Assembly: GCA_032209605.1 (NCBI GenBank)
Contig: JASFXZ010000020.1
Span: 1,619,501-1,683,500 of the forward strand
Length of the DNA: 64,000 bases
Direction of reading: 5' to 3'
Origin: Mactromeris polynyma
Lineage: Eukaryota; Mollusca; Bivalvia; Venerida; Mactridae
Positions 25,801 through 40,800 of this stretch are shown here, piece after piece (the stretch's first letter is position 1; each line of letters opens with the position of its first letter). Made by a program: the position numbers and the translations under genes. The notes beneath the pieces were generated by a model. The model saw only the letters and a list, made by a program, of their open reading frames with translations. It was not told the DNA's origin and did no database searches.

Positions 25801-28800
25801 TAAAACATATTGTTAAAAAGCAGAAATCTGCGTGGCGTTTGCGTAACGATATGTATCGTAGACAGGGGTGGATAATACCGAGCCGTACTTGTTGATAAAC
25901 CATCGCCCGGAATCCCGTTACAATATTACTATGATTATTATTTTCAGTGCACATGCTCGACAACAACGGGTCGATAGATGTAATTCTGCTGTTAGACGAC
26001 CATCCAATCGCTGAATCATCTAGACATCTTCTAACGCCAAGGAATAAAAAACTCATTAAATGGGGCAAGGAAGGCGGAATCATTGAAATGGTGAATGTTA
26101 TTATATATATTCAAAATACAGTCGGACCTCGGTTATTCGACAATTTTCTATCCAAATACTCGGTATCATCCGAAATATATATTAGAACAAGGGAGGTAAA
26201 TATTGTAAATGTGGGAAATACCTGTTTCTACTTTTGTTTTTATTTCTAAAACATAGGTTACTTCCGGTTTAAAATCGCATCGATATCATCATCATCTTCA
26301 GTAATCGCATCGATATCATCATCATATTCAGTAATCGCATCGATATCATCATCATCTTCAGTAATCGCATCACTGAGACTGAGTATTCTATGAAACTCAA
26401 AGAAAGTTGTTTTGTGAAAAAAAATATAAAAGTAAAAAGTAAAGTGTTTGTTTATTATAGTGTCACCCCTAGGGCCATCCAATTCTGACTTATGAGACAC
26501 TTACTCTTTCTTAGCACAGTTACTTCCCGATTCCTATCCTTTTAATGCCAGGCACCAGGCAGGTAGGCACACGGTAACCATTATTTAACTAGTTGGCGGC
26601 TCACCAACCGGCCATATCAGAACAGACACCTGCCGGGATTCGAACCTTCGACCTCCCGCTCCCAAAGCGGATGCCTCAACCACTCGGCCAAGGGAGAGAT
26701 ATATTTCGAATGGTTTGTAACTGCCAAACTTGTATATCTGTAAGAGAAGAGAAAAACGGCCACACCGCTTTAATAACTTGTCTTTGTCTGTATTTCAGCC
26801 CGATAAGCGGTCCATCCAAGACAATAACAGAAACCTATGGAATAATTGTGAAAACTACGGTAACCATGGTCCACAAACAATGTCAGACGATCCGTATTGT
26901 GTCAACAATCTCAATATAACAACGATCAACATGTACGATTGTTTTCTGTAAATACATTCGGACCTCGTTCATTCGAATTCATGAAAATAATACATAGTTT
27001 CGAATAGCTCATTTTAGTTCGACGTGTCTGAGAAGATACATCGGGGCTTGATATATATTTCGGATGATACCAAGTATTCGGATAAAAGGTTGTGGAATAA
27101 ATGGGGTCCGACTGTAACTGTTTCCCTAAATTTAAACTCGCTTTACTTCATATGTATCGTGATAGAGGTTATAGGAACTTCTATCAATTACCCTCTGTGA
27201 TAGAGGTTATAGGAGCTTCTATCAATTACCCTCTGTGATAGAGGTTATAGGAGCTTCTATCAATTACCCTCTGTGATAGAGGTTATAGGAGCTTCTATCA
27301 ATTACCCTCTGTGTTAGAGGTTATAGGAACTTCTATCAATTACCCTCTGTGTTAGAGGTTATAGGAGCTTCTATCAATTACCCTCTGTGATAGAGGTTAT
27401 AGGAGCTTCTATCAATTACCCTCTGTGTTAGAGGTTATAGGAGCTTCTATCAATTACCCTCTGTGTTAGAGGTTATAGGAGCTTCTATCAATTACCCTCT
27501 GTGTTAGAGGTTATAGGAGCTTCTATCAATTACCCTCTGTGATAGAGGTTATAGGAACTTCTATCAATTACCCTCTGTGATAGAGGTTATAGGAACTTCT
27601 ATCAATTACCCTCTGTGATAGAGGTTATAGGAGCTTCTATCAATTACCCTCTCCCTTCGTTTCTTCAACAGTATATGTGTACTGTATAATAAAATCATAC
27701 ATTTACTATAGAATGGATACATTGAGTGAACTTATTGGAGATAAAGGGAGAGAACTCGTGACAGTCTCCTATAATCTTAAGGATACAGCAACCGAACCAT
27801 TTATACAAAGACCTAAATACCAATGTATTTAGGTCTTTGATTTATATGAAGGTATTAGACCCGTATCAGTCAACCATGTTTGCTTTGCTATTTGCATATC
27901 AGTGTTGTGTAAACCAATCAGATATCATGTTAACCACTAAACCAACTTCTCTTCAACCGAAAAAAACGATTGTAACCTTGACGTAGATTGGTTAACCTTT
28001 CGAAAAATGATACGTTACCTAACCGAAATCCACCGAATTTCGGTGAATTTACCGAAATCCATTTAGGATCTGGAGTGTCCAGCAAACGTAACATCTCGGT
28101 AAATTTTGTGTTGCACAACAAATCTTAACCTTCAAATTTCGCCGACCATCTTTTCTTAAAGATACTTCTTGTTTGCAGATGATCAAAACCAAACGGACCA
28201 ATTTCCTAGATGCTGTTGATGTATTCCATTGATCTTATTTGATGTTTTGCATTTATTCTAGGAATGAAAGCATTGCGACACTGATGCCAAAGCTATTGAC
28301 GACGGTAGTTTTATCGTTGTCATGGGAACGTGTAATCATATTTTACGAAACATCAACAGGTAAATAATACAGTATGATAAAAGTTACATTTGTTGCTTTT
28401 TCAGAATCGTTTGAACACCAAGCTGCTCCATTCTAAACAAACTACGGGGTTGTACTATTTTGTACTATATAGTTTAGTTTGTGACGTCAAAACTTTGATT
28501 GTGAAATTCTCGACGTCATAACAACGTCACTAATACAGGTTACGTCATGACCGCGCTCATATTTCATATAAATCTGACGAGTACTCTCGCATGAATGATG
28601 GAGATGTAAATCTAGTTTATTGTAATGTTATTGTAATTAGGCCAACCATTATGACAGAGAAATAAGATACAATGACCCGATGATTATATCACTGAGTGTG
28701 ACTCTATAAGTATCAATAGTTTCTCCTTTGAGAGCAAATTGCTACTACATACAAAAAGCCGCATCCAATTCATTAAGGCTCAATTATTCTAATTACTATC

Positions 28801-31800
28801 TTGCAATCACAACCCAATATGGTTTAACTCCATTAAATCTACACAATCGGTTAAGTCAATATTCGCTGCTTCGTTTAGCTCTTGTTTCTCTGACATATCT
28901 GCATTTACTTTGTTCGTGAACTCCTTCCATTTCTTGCTGATAGCGTTTATCGATTTAATTGTTTGGTTAATGTTATACAATGTTGATAGAATAGAATAAA
29001 CAACATACATTTTATTCATATTCCAATTAGGCTATACAGTCTCGAGGACATACAATTAGACTATACAGTCTCGAGGACATACAATTAGACTATACAGTCT
29101 CGAGGACATACAATTAGACTATACAGACTATACAGTCTCGAGGACATACAATTAGGCTATACAGTCTCGATGACATACAATTAGGCTATACAGTCTCGAT
29201 GACATACAATTAGAATATACAGTCTCGAGGACATACAATTAGACTATACAGTCTCGAGGACATACAACTAGACTATACAGTCTCGAGGACATACAATTAG
29301 ACTATACAGTCTCGAGGACATACAATTAGACTATACAGTCTCGAGGACATACAATTAGACTATACAGTCTCGAGGACATACAATTAGACTATACAGTCTC
29401 GAGGACATACAATTAGACTATACAGTCTCGAGGACATACAATTAGACTATACAGTCTCGAGGACATACAATTAGACTATACAGTCTCGAGGACATACAAT
29501 TAGACTTTACAGTCTCGAGGACATACAATTAGACTATACAGTCTCGAGGACATACAATTAGACTATACAGTCTCGAGGACATACAATTAGACTATACAGT
29601 CTCGAGGACATACAATTAGACTATACAGTCTCGAGGACATACAATTAGACTATACAGTCTCGAGGACATACAATTAGACTATACAGTCTCGAGGACATAC
29701 AAATAGACTATACAGTCTCGAGGACATACAATTAGACTATACAGTCTCGAGGACATACAATTAGACTATACAGTCTCGAGGACATACAATTAGACTATAC
29801 AGTCTCGAGGACATACAATTAGACTATACAGTCTCGAGGACATACAATTAGAATATACAGTCTCGATGACATACACTTAGACTATACAGTCTCGAGGACA
29901 TACAATTAGACTATACAGTCTCGATGACATACAATTAGACTATACAGTCTCGGGGACATACAATTAGACTATACAGTCTCGAGGACATACAATTAGACTA
30001 TACAGTCTCGAGGACATACAATTAGACTATACAGTCTCGAGGACATACAATTAGACTATACAGTCTCGAGGACATACAATTAGGCTATACAGTCTCGAGG
30101 ACATACAATTAGACTATACAGTCTCGAGGACATACAATTAGACTATACAGTCTCGAGGACATACAATTAGACTATACAGTCTCGAGGACATACAATTAGA
30201 CTATACAGTCTCGAGGACATACAATTAGACTATACAGTCTCAAGGACATACAATTAGACTATACAGTCTCGAGGACATACACTTAGACTATACAGACTAT
30301 ACAGTCTCGAGGACATACAATTAGGCTATACAGTCTCGATGACATACAATTAGACTATACAGTCTCGAGGACATACAATTAGACTATACAGTCTCGAGGA
30401 CATACAATTAGAATATACAGTCTCGATGACATACACTTAGAGTATACAGTCTCGAGGACATACAACTAGGCTATACAGTCTCGATGACATACAATTAGAC
30501 TATACAGTCTCGAGGACATACAATTAGACTATACAGTCTCGAGGACATACAATTAGGCTATACAGTCTCGAGGACATACAATTAGACTATACAGTCTCGA
30601 GGACATACAATTAGACTATACAGTCTCGAGGACATACAATTAGACTATACAGTCTCGAGGACATACAATTAGGCTATACAGTCTCGAGGACATACAATTA
30701 GACTATACAGTCTCGAGGACATACAATTAGACTATACAGTCTCGAGGACATACAATTAGACTATACAGTCTCGAGGACATACAATTAGACTATACAGTCT
30801 CGAGGACATACAATTAGACTATACAGTCTCAAGGACATACAATTAGACTATACAGTCTCGAGGACATACACTTAGACTATACAGACTATACAGTCTCGAG
30901 GACATACAATTAGACTATACAGTCTCGATGACATACAATTAGACTATACAGTCTCGAGGACATACAATTAGACTATACAGTCTCGAGGACATACAATTAG
31001 AATATACAGTCTCGATGACATACACTTAGAGTATACAGTCTCGAGGACATACAACTAGGCTATACAGTCTCGATGACATACAATTAGACTATACAGTCTC
31101 GAGGACATACAATTAGACTATACAGTCTCGAGGACATACAATTAGGCTATACAGTCTCGAGGACATACAATTAGACTATACAATCTCGAGGACATACAAT
31201 TAGACTATACAGTCTCGATGACATACAATTAGACTATACAGTCTCGAGGACATACAATTAGACTATACAGTCTCGATGACATACAATTAGACTATACAGT
31301 CTCGAGGACATACAATTAGACTATACAGTCTCGAGAACATACAATTAGACTATACAGTCTCGAGGACATACAATTAGACTATACAGTCTCGAGGACATAC
31401 AATTAGACTATACAGTCTCGAGGACATACAATTAGGCTATACAGTCTCGAGGACATACAATTAGACTATACAGTCTCGAGGACATACAATTAGACTATAC
31501 AGTCTCGAGGACATACAATTAGACTATACAGTCTCGAGGACATACAATTAGACTATACAGTCTCGATGACATACAATTAGACTATACAGTCTCGAGGACA
31601 TACAATTAGACTATACAGTCTCGAGGACATACACTTAGACTATACAGACTATACAGTCTCGAGGACATACAATTAGACTATACAGTCTCGAGGACATACA
31701 ATTAGACTATACAGTCTCGAGGACATACAATTAGACTATACAGTCTCGAGGACATACAACTAGGCTATACAGTCTCGATGACATACAAGTAGACTATACA

Positions 31801-34800
31801 GTCTCGAGGACATACAATTAGACTATACGGTCTCGAGGACATACAATTAGACTATACAGTCTCGAGGACATACAATTAGACTATACAGTCTCGAGGACAT
31901 ACAATTAGACTATACAGTCTCGAGGACATACAATTAGACTATACAGTCTCGAGGACATACAATTAGACTATACAGTCTCGATGACATACAATTAGACTAT
32001 ACAGTCTCGAGGACATACAATTAGACTATACAGTCTCGAGGACATACAATTAGACTATACAGTCTCGAGGACATACAATTAGACTATACAGTCTCGAGGA
32101 CATACAATTAGACTATACAGTCTCGAGGACATACAATTAGACTATACAGTCTCGAGGACATACAATTAGACTATACAGTCTCGAGGACATACAATTAGAC
32201 TATACAGTCTCGAGGACATACAATTAGACTATACAGTCTCGATGACATACAATTAGATTATACACTCTCGAGGACATACAATTAGACTATACAGTCTCGA
32301 GGACATACAATTAGAATATACAGTCTCGATGACATACACTTAGACTATACAGTCTCGAGGACATACAATTAGGCTATACAGTCTCGATGACATACAATTA
32401 GACTATACAGTCTCGAGGACATACAATTAGACTTTACAGTCTCGAGGACATACAATAAGGCTATACAGTCTCGAGGACATACAATTAGACTATACAGTCT
32501 CGAGGACATACAATAAGACTATACAGTCTCAAAGACATACAATTAGACTATACAGTCTCGAGGACATACAATTAGACTATACAGTCTCGAAGACATACAA
32601 TTAGGCTATACAGTCTCGAGGACATACAATTAGACTATACAGTCTCGAGGACATACAATTAGACTATACAGTCTCGAGGACATACAATTAGACTATACAG
32701 TCTCGAGGACATACAATTAGACTATACAGACTCGAGGACATACAATTAGACTATACAGTCTCGAGGACATACAATTAGACTATACAGTCTCGAGGACATA
32801 CAATTAGGCTATACAGTCTCGAGGACATACAATTAGACTATACAGTCTCGAGGACATACAATTAGACTATACAGTCTCGAGGACATACAATTAGACTATA
32901 CAGTCTCGAGAACATACAATTAGACTATACAGTCTCGAGGACATACAATTAGACTATACAGTCTCGAAGACATACAATTAGACTATACAGTCTCGAGGAC
33001 ATACAATTAGGCTATACAGTCTCGAGGACATACAATTAGACTATACAGTCTCGAGGACATACAATTAGACTATACAGTCTCGAGGACATACAATTAGACT
33101 ATACAGTCTCGAGGACATACAATTAGACTATACAGTCTCGAGGACATACAATTAGACTATACAGTCTCGAGGACATACAATTAGACTATACAGTCTCGAG
33201 GACATACACTTAGACTATACAGACTATACAGTCTCGAGGACATACAATTAGGCTATACAGTCTCGATGACATACAATTAGACTATACAGTCTCGAGGACA
33301 TACAATTAGACTATACAGTCTCGAAGACATACAATTAGACTATACAGTCTCGAGGACATACAATTAGGCTATACAGTCTCGAGGACATACAATTAGACTA
33401 TACAGTCTCGAGGACATACAATTAGACTATACAGTCTCGAGGACATACAATTAGACTATACAGTCTCGAGGACATACAATTAGACTATACAGTCTCGAGG
33501 ACATACAATTAGACTATACAGTCTCGAGGACATACACTTAGACTATACAGACTATACAGTCTCGAGGACATACAATTAGGCTATACAGTCTCGATGACAT
33601 ACAATTAGACTATATAGTCTCGAGGACATACAATTAGACTATACAGTCTCGAGGACATACAATTAGACTATACAGTCTCGAGGACATACAATTAGACTAT
33701 ACAGACTCGAGGACATACAATTAGACTATACAGTCTCGAGGACATACAATTAGACTTTACAGTCTCGAGGACATACAATTAGGCTATACAGTCTCGAGGA
33801 CATACAATTAGACTATACAGTCTCGAGGACATACAATTAGACTATACAGTCTCGAGGACATACAATTAGACTATACAGTCTCGAGAACATACAATTAGAC
33901 TATACAGTCTCGAGGACATACAATTAGACTATACAGTCTCGAGGACATACAATTAGACTATACGGTCTCGAGGACATACAATTAGGCTATACAGTCTCGA
34001 GGACATACAATTAGACTATACAGTCTCGAGGACATACAATTAGACTATACAGTCTCGAGGACATACAATTAGACTATACAGTCTCGAGGACATACAATTA
34101 GACTATACAGTCTCGAGGACATACAATTAGACTATACAGTCTCGAGGACATACACTTGGACTATACAGACTATACAGTCTCGAGGACATACAATTAGACT
34201 ATACAGTATCGAGGACATACAATTAGCATATATACAAGACATACGAAGAGTGTACAGCATCATCACCTACATTTTTCCATACAGAAATATTTTATCTAAC
34301 ACTAAAAGCGATATCACATGCAAATAGTTTCCTGGTATGTAATATGCAACCTGCTGATTCCAAACTTCAAATATACATTTGGAGAAGGTCATAACATGTA
34401 TATTAGAGTTGCTTGCATTCAAATTATGTAAAAGAAAAGAAAAAAATATTGTCAAAAAAAATTAAGTACTCGAAAGTAATGTTACAATTTTATCATGTTT
34501 ACCTCATTAAAACATGTGTCATGATAAATCGTCCATACATCGACAATCTATTATCTGAATATGCATTTTTTTCGAAATGACTTTATGTGTTTTTTTTCGA
34601 TTAGTTAGCCAGATTTCGTAAACTATTTTGCCGCTTAACAAAAACAAAAATACAGTATGGCCTATAATGTATTCCTGACATAGCACAACAGGTTTAAAAA
34701 ATGAAGAGCGGGTGGATTTTCTGTCTACATGCCCCCATGAATATCCCCATATAACCCCAAATCATAGTACCCAGAAATAGATAAAGCACTAATTCTACCT

Positions 34801-37800
34801 AACATGTTTGATGAAAATCCAACAAGGTGTTTTAAAGTCGAAAGATGGAGAAGATTTATAATTTACACAATTGAACTTGACATTAAAATACGCTGGCTGT
34901 CCTGTTCATAGTCTTGATGTGGTGAACACGTGTGCCAATCTACATGTATTGCAAAATCCTTCAAGCGGTTTAAAAGACATAGAGCGGACTCAAAATATGG
35001 TCGTATGACCTTTAAATTCTAAGTGTGGCAGACAGACGGACGGACGGACAACTCTACCGAAATTTTATGGAGAAAACATAATGATCTGACGCCTGTACCG
35101 GCTACATCGGTATTCAATGTATGTATCCTTTCATTTCCAATAAACACAGCGCTTGTTTAAACAAAATTTTAATCTGCATAAAATGCCCTAATGCCATACT
35201 ATTCCGTAGTCAGCAGCCATGGTGTAATTAAGTGTTGTGTTTATTGCAGAATTTGAAACATCAACACTGGTTGACATGCTGTCCCAAAAGCGAATCATGT
35301 TTGTGATGTTTAATATTGAAAATGTGGACAACATTAATGCGTTGCTTCGTAAAATCTACGACACCAAAGTCGAAGAGGAACAGTCCAGTCTACAAATGAA
35401 CATTGTAGTATTATGTCAGTCGAATTACACAGACTTGATACTCCGTGAGGTTTGTAATCATATGCATTCATATTCTTTGTCTAGAACAATATGATTTTAT
35501 AAACAGGCGTTGTCTTCAAATTACCAGGGTTCCCACTCTTTTCCCAGAATTTTGTTTAAGGTCTTTTCAACGGTATTTTCACAAAATCCAAGGACCAAAA
35601 CAGCATTTGTAGTGCTATTTTATTCATTCAACATGTCTTTCAAATTAACTTATTCCAAGAACATTTAAGTATTAAACTTCAATTTATGAGCAAGGAAATG
35701 TAACCCTCACTCCAACACGAGTTTTCCGAGGCTTGCAAAGTCGCTATTTTTTATCTGTTTAAAGTGAGTTTTTTTAAAGCAAACAATAATATTGTGAGTG
35801 TCCAGAAAATACAAAATTCAAGGTGTCAAATAAACCATGTTAATTCGACGTGCTTAAGAAGATATATCGGGAACTAATAATTTATTTCGGATGATACCAA
35901 GTATTCGGATAGAAGGTTGTCGAATTAACGATGTCCGACTGTAAACAACCTTATAATCGGCACGGTACATTTACCAAACTTCTTCCTGAACTCTCCATTC
36001 TGTGTATTTTCTGTCATCTTTGATTAGAGATCATTATTTTCAAATGTAGAAATGTTTTAACCGACAATCGGCAATGATGCAGGTTTTTGTAGATTTCCAA
36101 ATAAAAGTTACTTACTTGAAGAGGTCGAGCTGGAAATGCACAGTACAAAGACATAAAAGTGTACACAGTGTCAACCTAATTCTAAAAGCCTCGTCAATAA
36201 TCACTTTATTGTCAAACACAGGCAAATGCATTTGACAAGGCGACAGCAGATAGGAAAACTTTGATGAAAAAATTCTCCAAATGGTTGGTTGTTGGTTACG
36301 GATATTGTCGCTGTGCTGCTAGCAATCTACAAAATCATGCAGGCGGACTTGACAACGTAGCCGTCATTGCCATGCCAACAGAGTTTTCATCATCGAAGGT
36401 TAGACAAATTCAATATCTGTAACAAAATTACAAATATAACATTATAGACAGAATATCACATTCGGTCCATCTCGTAGTGTCCGAACTGTTGATCGTTACT
36501 TACTCTGTATACTGCAATATCATTTGTCACTTCATGATTTCGCAAACATATTTGAACCAATCGCAATGCTCGGTCTTTAAGCAATTCGGCTTACTAATCA
36601 AATCTATCGCAGATGACGATCATTGATCCGGACTGCACACTGATCGTTTCAGGGTACTATGTCGAAATACCTTCTTCCCTTCCATGTCGAAATTTCTTCT
36701 TCCCTTCCATGTCGAAATACCTTCTTCCCTTCCATGTCGAACAGCATAAAACACATGTTTTATAAAGCATGTCAACGGAGCCAAAATGTTTCCATTATAT
36801 TTTGTGTTTTCACGTTGACGGGTATGCTGATAGTTACCATTACTGTGATTGGTCGAATTATGTTCCAATCTAAAAAAGTATAAAAAGGCTTCTTAACTAT
36901 CCCATGGTGAAAGAATGTAGCGCAAAGGAATAGTAAATCAATGTCCAAAGGCAATACAGCCCTGCTATTGGAATTATGTTTTTGTTGTTTGTGAAACTTT
37001 ACCATCATGATATATGATCGACCTGGTCTTTCAGAAGTGCTCTTGTAATCGTGCATTTGTTTTGCATTCGGATATTTTATGATGTATCTCTTTCTAGGAT
37101 TTTATCACCGTTTTAAACGACATCATATTTGACGTGCATACGTTATATCCACACCTAGATGATCTTCACTTCAGAAGAACTGTTATAGATCGAATTGAGG
37201 AGGTAATTTATGCAATGTTGCGTATGAATTTAAATGTGTATCTTTCCACAATTTTAGTTTGCTCATGTTTATTCGTATGGACGCAATGCAAATACTGATG
37301 GACCTCGTTCATTCTAATTCGTCGGGTCCGAAATTCTATGTCGAATAATACATGGTTTCGAGTTCCCCATTTCAATTCGACGTGTCTAAAACAGAGAGAA
37401 TACGTAACTACGGGGAACATCTTGGAAGATATATGGAACATAAGAAGATTCTTCGTGACCTGATCTTTATTTCGCATGATACAAAATATCCGGATAAACG
37501 AGAACCGACTGTATCTGTTTATTGACCAGAGAATGAATGTAAACAAACCATGATCAGCCAATGAAAACATGTTTTGAAACTATATTGACCAATGGAAACA
37601 TGTTTTGAAACTATATTGACCAATGACAACATGTTTTGAAACTATATTGACCAATGAAAACATGTTTTGAAACTATATTGACCAATGATAACATGTTTTG
37701 AAACTATATTGACCAATGAAAACATGTTTCGAAACTAAATTGACCAATGAAAACATGTTTTGAAACTATATTGACCAATAACAACATGTTTTGAAACTAT

Positions 37801-40800
37801 ATTGACCAATGAAAACATGTTTTGAAACTATATTGACCAATGGACATCATGTATACAATAATGCTATCCTCTGCTTATGCTCAATCCTCTGTATATTTTT
37901 AATTATTTGCCTTTGGCAAAATATGTTTTTAAAAACACAAATGATGAAGTCGCACAGGACCATGTCACATACAAAGAGCACTGTCACACCATACGCATTA
38001 GGAGATTCTTAATATAAAGTCAAGATTCAAATCTCTTATTTATTGCAAATTACGTTAACTTTAGTGAAAACAAATATTTTCGCCGGCAAAAATAACATTC
38101 CTGACCACTTATGAAAACAAAACACCTTTGCATTCCTTAATTGCATAAACTATGTAAGGCCGCTTAAATCTTGCAAAATTATCAGTAAAATAAATGGTTT
38201 TCTCAGGTAGCAAGAAGTAAATGCGCAGGTTATATTATTGATACCCTGCTCTGGACAAAGAACGGACGAGCATTTAACCGCATTGGTCATATTGGAAGAG
38301 ATGGTCACGTGGTCTTAGATGCGGATATATTTCCTAATACGCACTATGGGTACAACAAAAAGGAATTTTTGATATCAACATTGCCGGTAAGTAACATTCG
38401 ATCTCTTAGAGAACACTGATGGGACACCAAGTGGTTTGTTACGTCATTATGCTAGAGCTACTTCGCAAACGAAGCTCTCTCGAAGTGTTTGAAACATAAA
38501 AAAAGGTCGCACTTAGTAATTCATGGATTCTGATCAGAGGCATAAACAGTTAGCCGCATACACTATGCTTTATGTCGTAAACGTTAGTGACTTTACGATC
38601 GTATTGAAGGCAAATTCGGTTGTGTGCGGTAGTGAATATGACGTCACAAACCGCCATAATTACGTCATCATGATATGGTGTAAAGGCATTCCATGCGTCA
38701 GGTAGTAACGGCCAAACTGACACGGTTCCGTTCACGGTATTATCCATTTCTATGCACGATACAATACGATACGGCGTTTTATCATTTTCATATTGTGTAT
38801 TTCATAATTTGCACGGTATTTATATAATCAAATTCAACGTTACGTCGAGCCCACTTTAAATCGCTAATTGTGTTTCGAAATTCGACGTGACGTCATGTCC
38901 TGCGTGTCAAGCTGACATTATATAAATATCAGATGGCTTCCTGTGTGACAGTACATATTGTCAACATGAGGGTTCGCCTCGGGTAATAGTATTTTTTCGA
39001 ATGTTGACAATATGTACTGTCACACAGGAAGCCATCTGATATATATTTTATTATATCGAACAAAATATAAATGAAAAAAATTCAACGCTACTAGCTCTAA
39101 CTGTCTGTTTACATATTTCAACGGACGTCAAATAAAAGCGCGGGAATGATAGTGACGTTAAAATGACGTTGACGTCATTTCCTCCGATTGTAAAGATGGC
39201 GGACGTTACCAAACAAAGACAATGGAGACACTGTAGTATTTGTTATATGCTATCACTTTCCATGGGATCTAATATTTATGTTTTTATACCGAACAAATAT
39301 TTTGATATTAAAATATAAAACAATAAAGTCAATATGATACAGAACAAAGTGCATATCAACTCGGAATATGTGAATTTCTAGTAGTCTATTTTTAGACCCG
39401 CGAGAGGGTAAAAAACGTTATGGCGCCGTGTAAAAATATTATGTCACAGGGTACAAACGTTATGTTACAGGATAACATTACGGATTTGCTTATAGCGTGT
39501 ATATGGAAATTTAACAAGGCAAAGTCACGTGAGGTATAATAAAATTGAATGACGTACCGTCATGACTAAACTTACTGTTTTTCACATTTTTCACATCAAG
39601 GACGAGTGGCGAACGGTTATCCAATATGACGGAAAATGTCTAGTCGGTAGGTTCTAGAGTTGTAATTGACCGGAAAACATCATTTTAGAGTCGTTTTAGC
39701 ATATTTCAATATCGTATACTTGCTCCAGTGTGAATAGCTTCAAAAACAATGTTGACAAATATTTCAAGAGTAAACATGGGGTTTCCGTGGCATGAGTCGA
39801 TTAACCCCTTGGCCGCACTCTTTTCGGTGTGGCAGCAGGTATAACAAGTATCATACCCCGATCGAGGTATTTTCAGAACAAAAGAATGTGTTATATGTTC
39901 TGCAATTGCATATATCACATGGAAATACATGGTCATGGTAACACAACACTACACTAGAGCCCTAGTCCTTTCAAAACATAGTCGACCTATACCCACCTAG
40001 CCTCCCAGTTGCTGCACAGAGGGATGCTGAGTGGGCGCAGCTAGTGCGAAACTCAGTGGATCTGGGTTTACTGTCCTTGGAAAGAGGTAGATCCCTATCG
40101 CAGAAATAGGGTACAGCGGGTATGTCCCTATCGCAGAAATAGAAATAGGGTACAGCGGGTATGTCCCTATCGCAGAAATAGGGTACAGCGGGTATGCGCT
40201 CATGGAAAGAGGTAGGTCCCTATCGCAGAAATAGGGTACAGCGGGTATGCGCTTATGGATAATATTTTCACATGGTTAACATTTCACACATTCTTTTTGT
40301 TCTTAAAATACCTCGATCGGTGTATTATATCCCGATTGGGGTATATACCTCGATCGGCAATATTTCCCAGCCTGATTAACATTTTGTGATATGCAGCTAT
40401 AAATTTAATGTTATGGTTTCGTCGATTGCCATATGCACCACGACAGAAGTCAACAGAGCCGACATATTTGTTTACGCCGGTATCACTTGTTTCTTATCGA
40501 GCCGAGTCACATGATCGGCGTACGCCGAATACAAGACGGCGTCAGCCGGGCGGTGTCAAATGAAGTGCCACCTCTGAAACAAGTCGTGTTCTTGTTTTGT
40601 TATTATTTGCTGCATAGAACATGAAACAAATTAGTCAGAAAATTTATGTTGGTTTACACTCGTGCACAATACGCAAACTTAATATAGAAGATGATTTCTG
40701 CACAGCCGTACTAACATAGCTTTGCTATTTGCATATCAGTGTTGTGTAAACCAATCAAATCTTACGTTAAACACTAAACCAATTTCTCTTCAACCGAACA

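Noticed and set aside
26593..26919. 108-codon open frame overlapping exon 4
   Set aside because: It reads through the SINE and exon 4 in a frame different from the receptor's. The phase-consistent receptor exon explains this stretch better.
29024..34226. Possible CRISPR array (29-bp repeats)
   Set aside because: Repeats are contiguous with no unique spacers, and the setting is a spliced eukaryotic gene without cas genes.
37809..38012. Small membrane-protein-like open frame in intron 8
   Set aside because: It starts inside the 31-bp array and has no flanking splice or family support, although its middle is hydrophobic.
40433..40624. 63-codon open frame in intron 9
   Set aside because: No homology recognised and not splice-compatible with neighbouring receptor exons.
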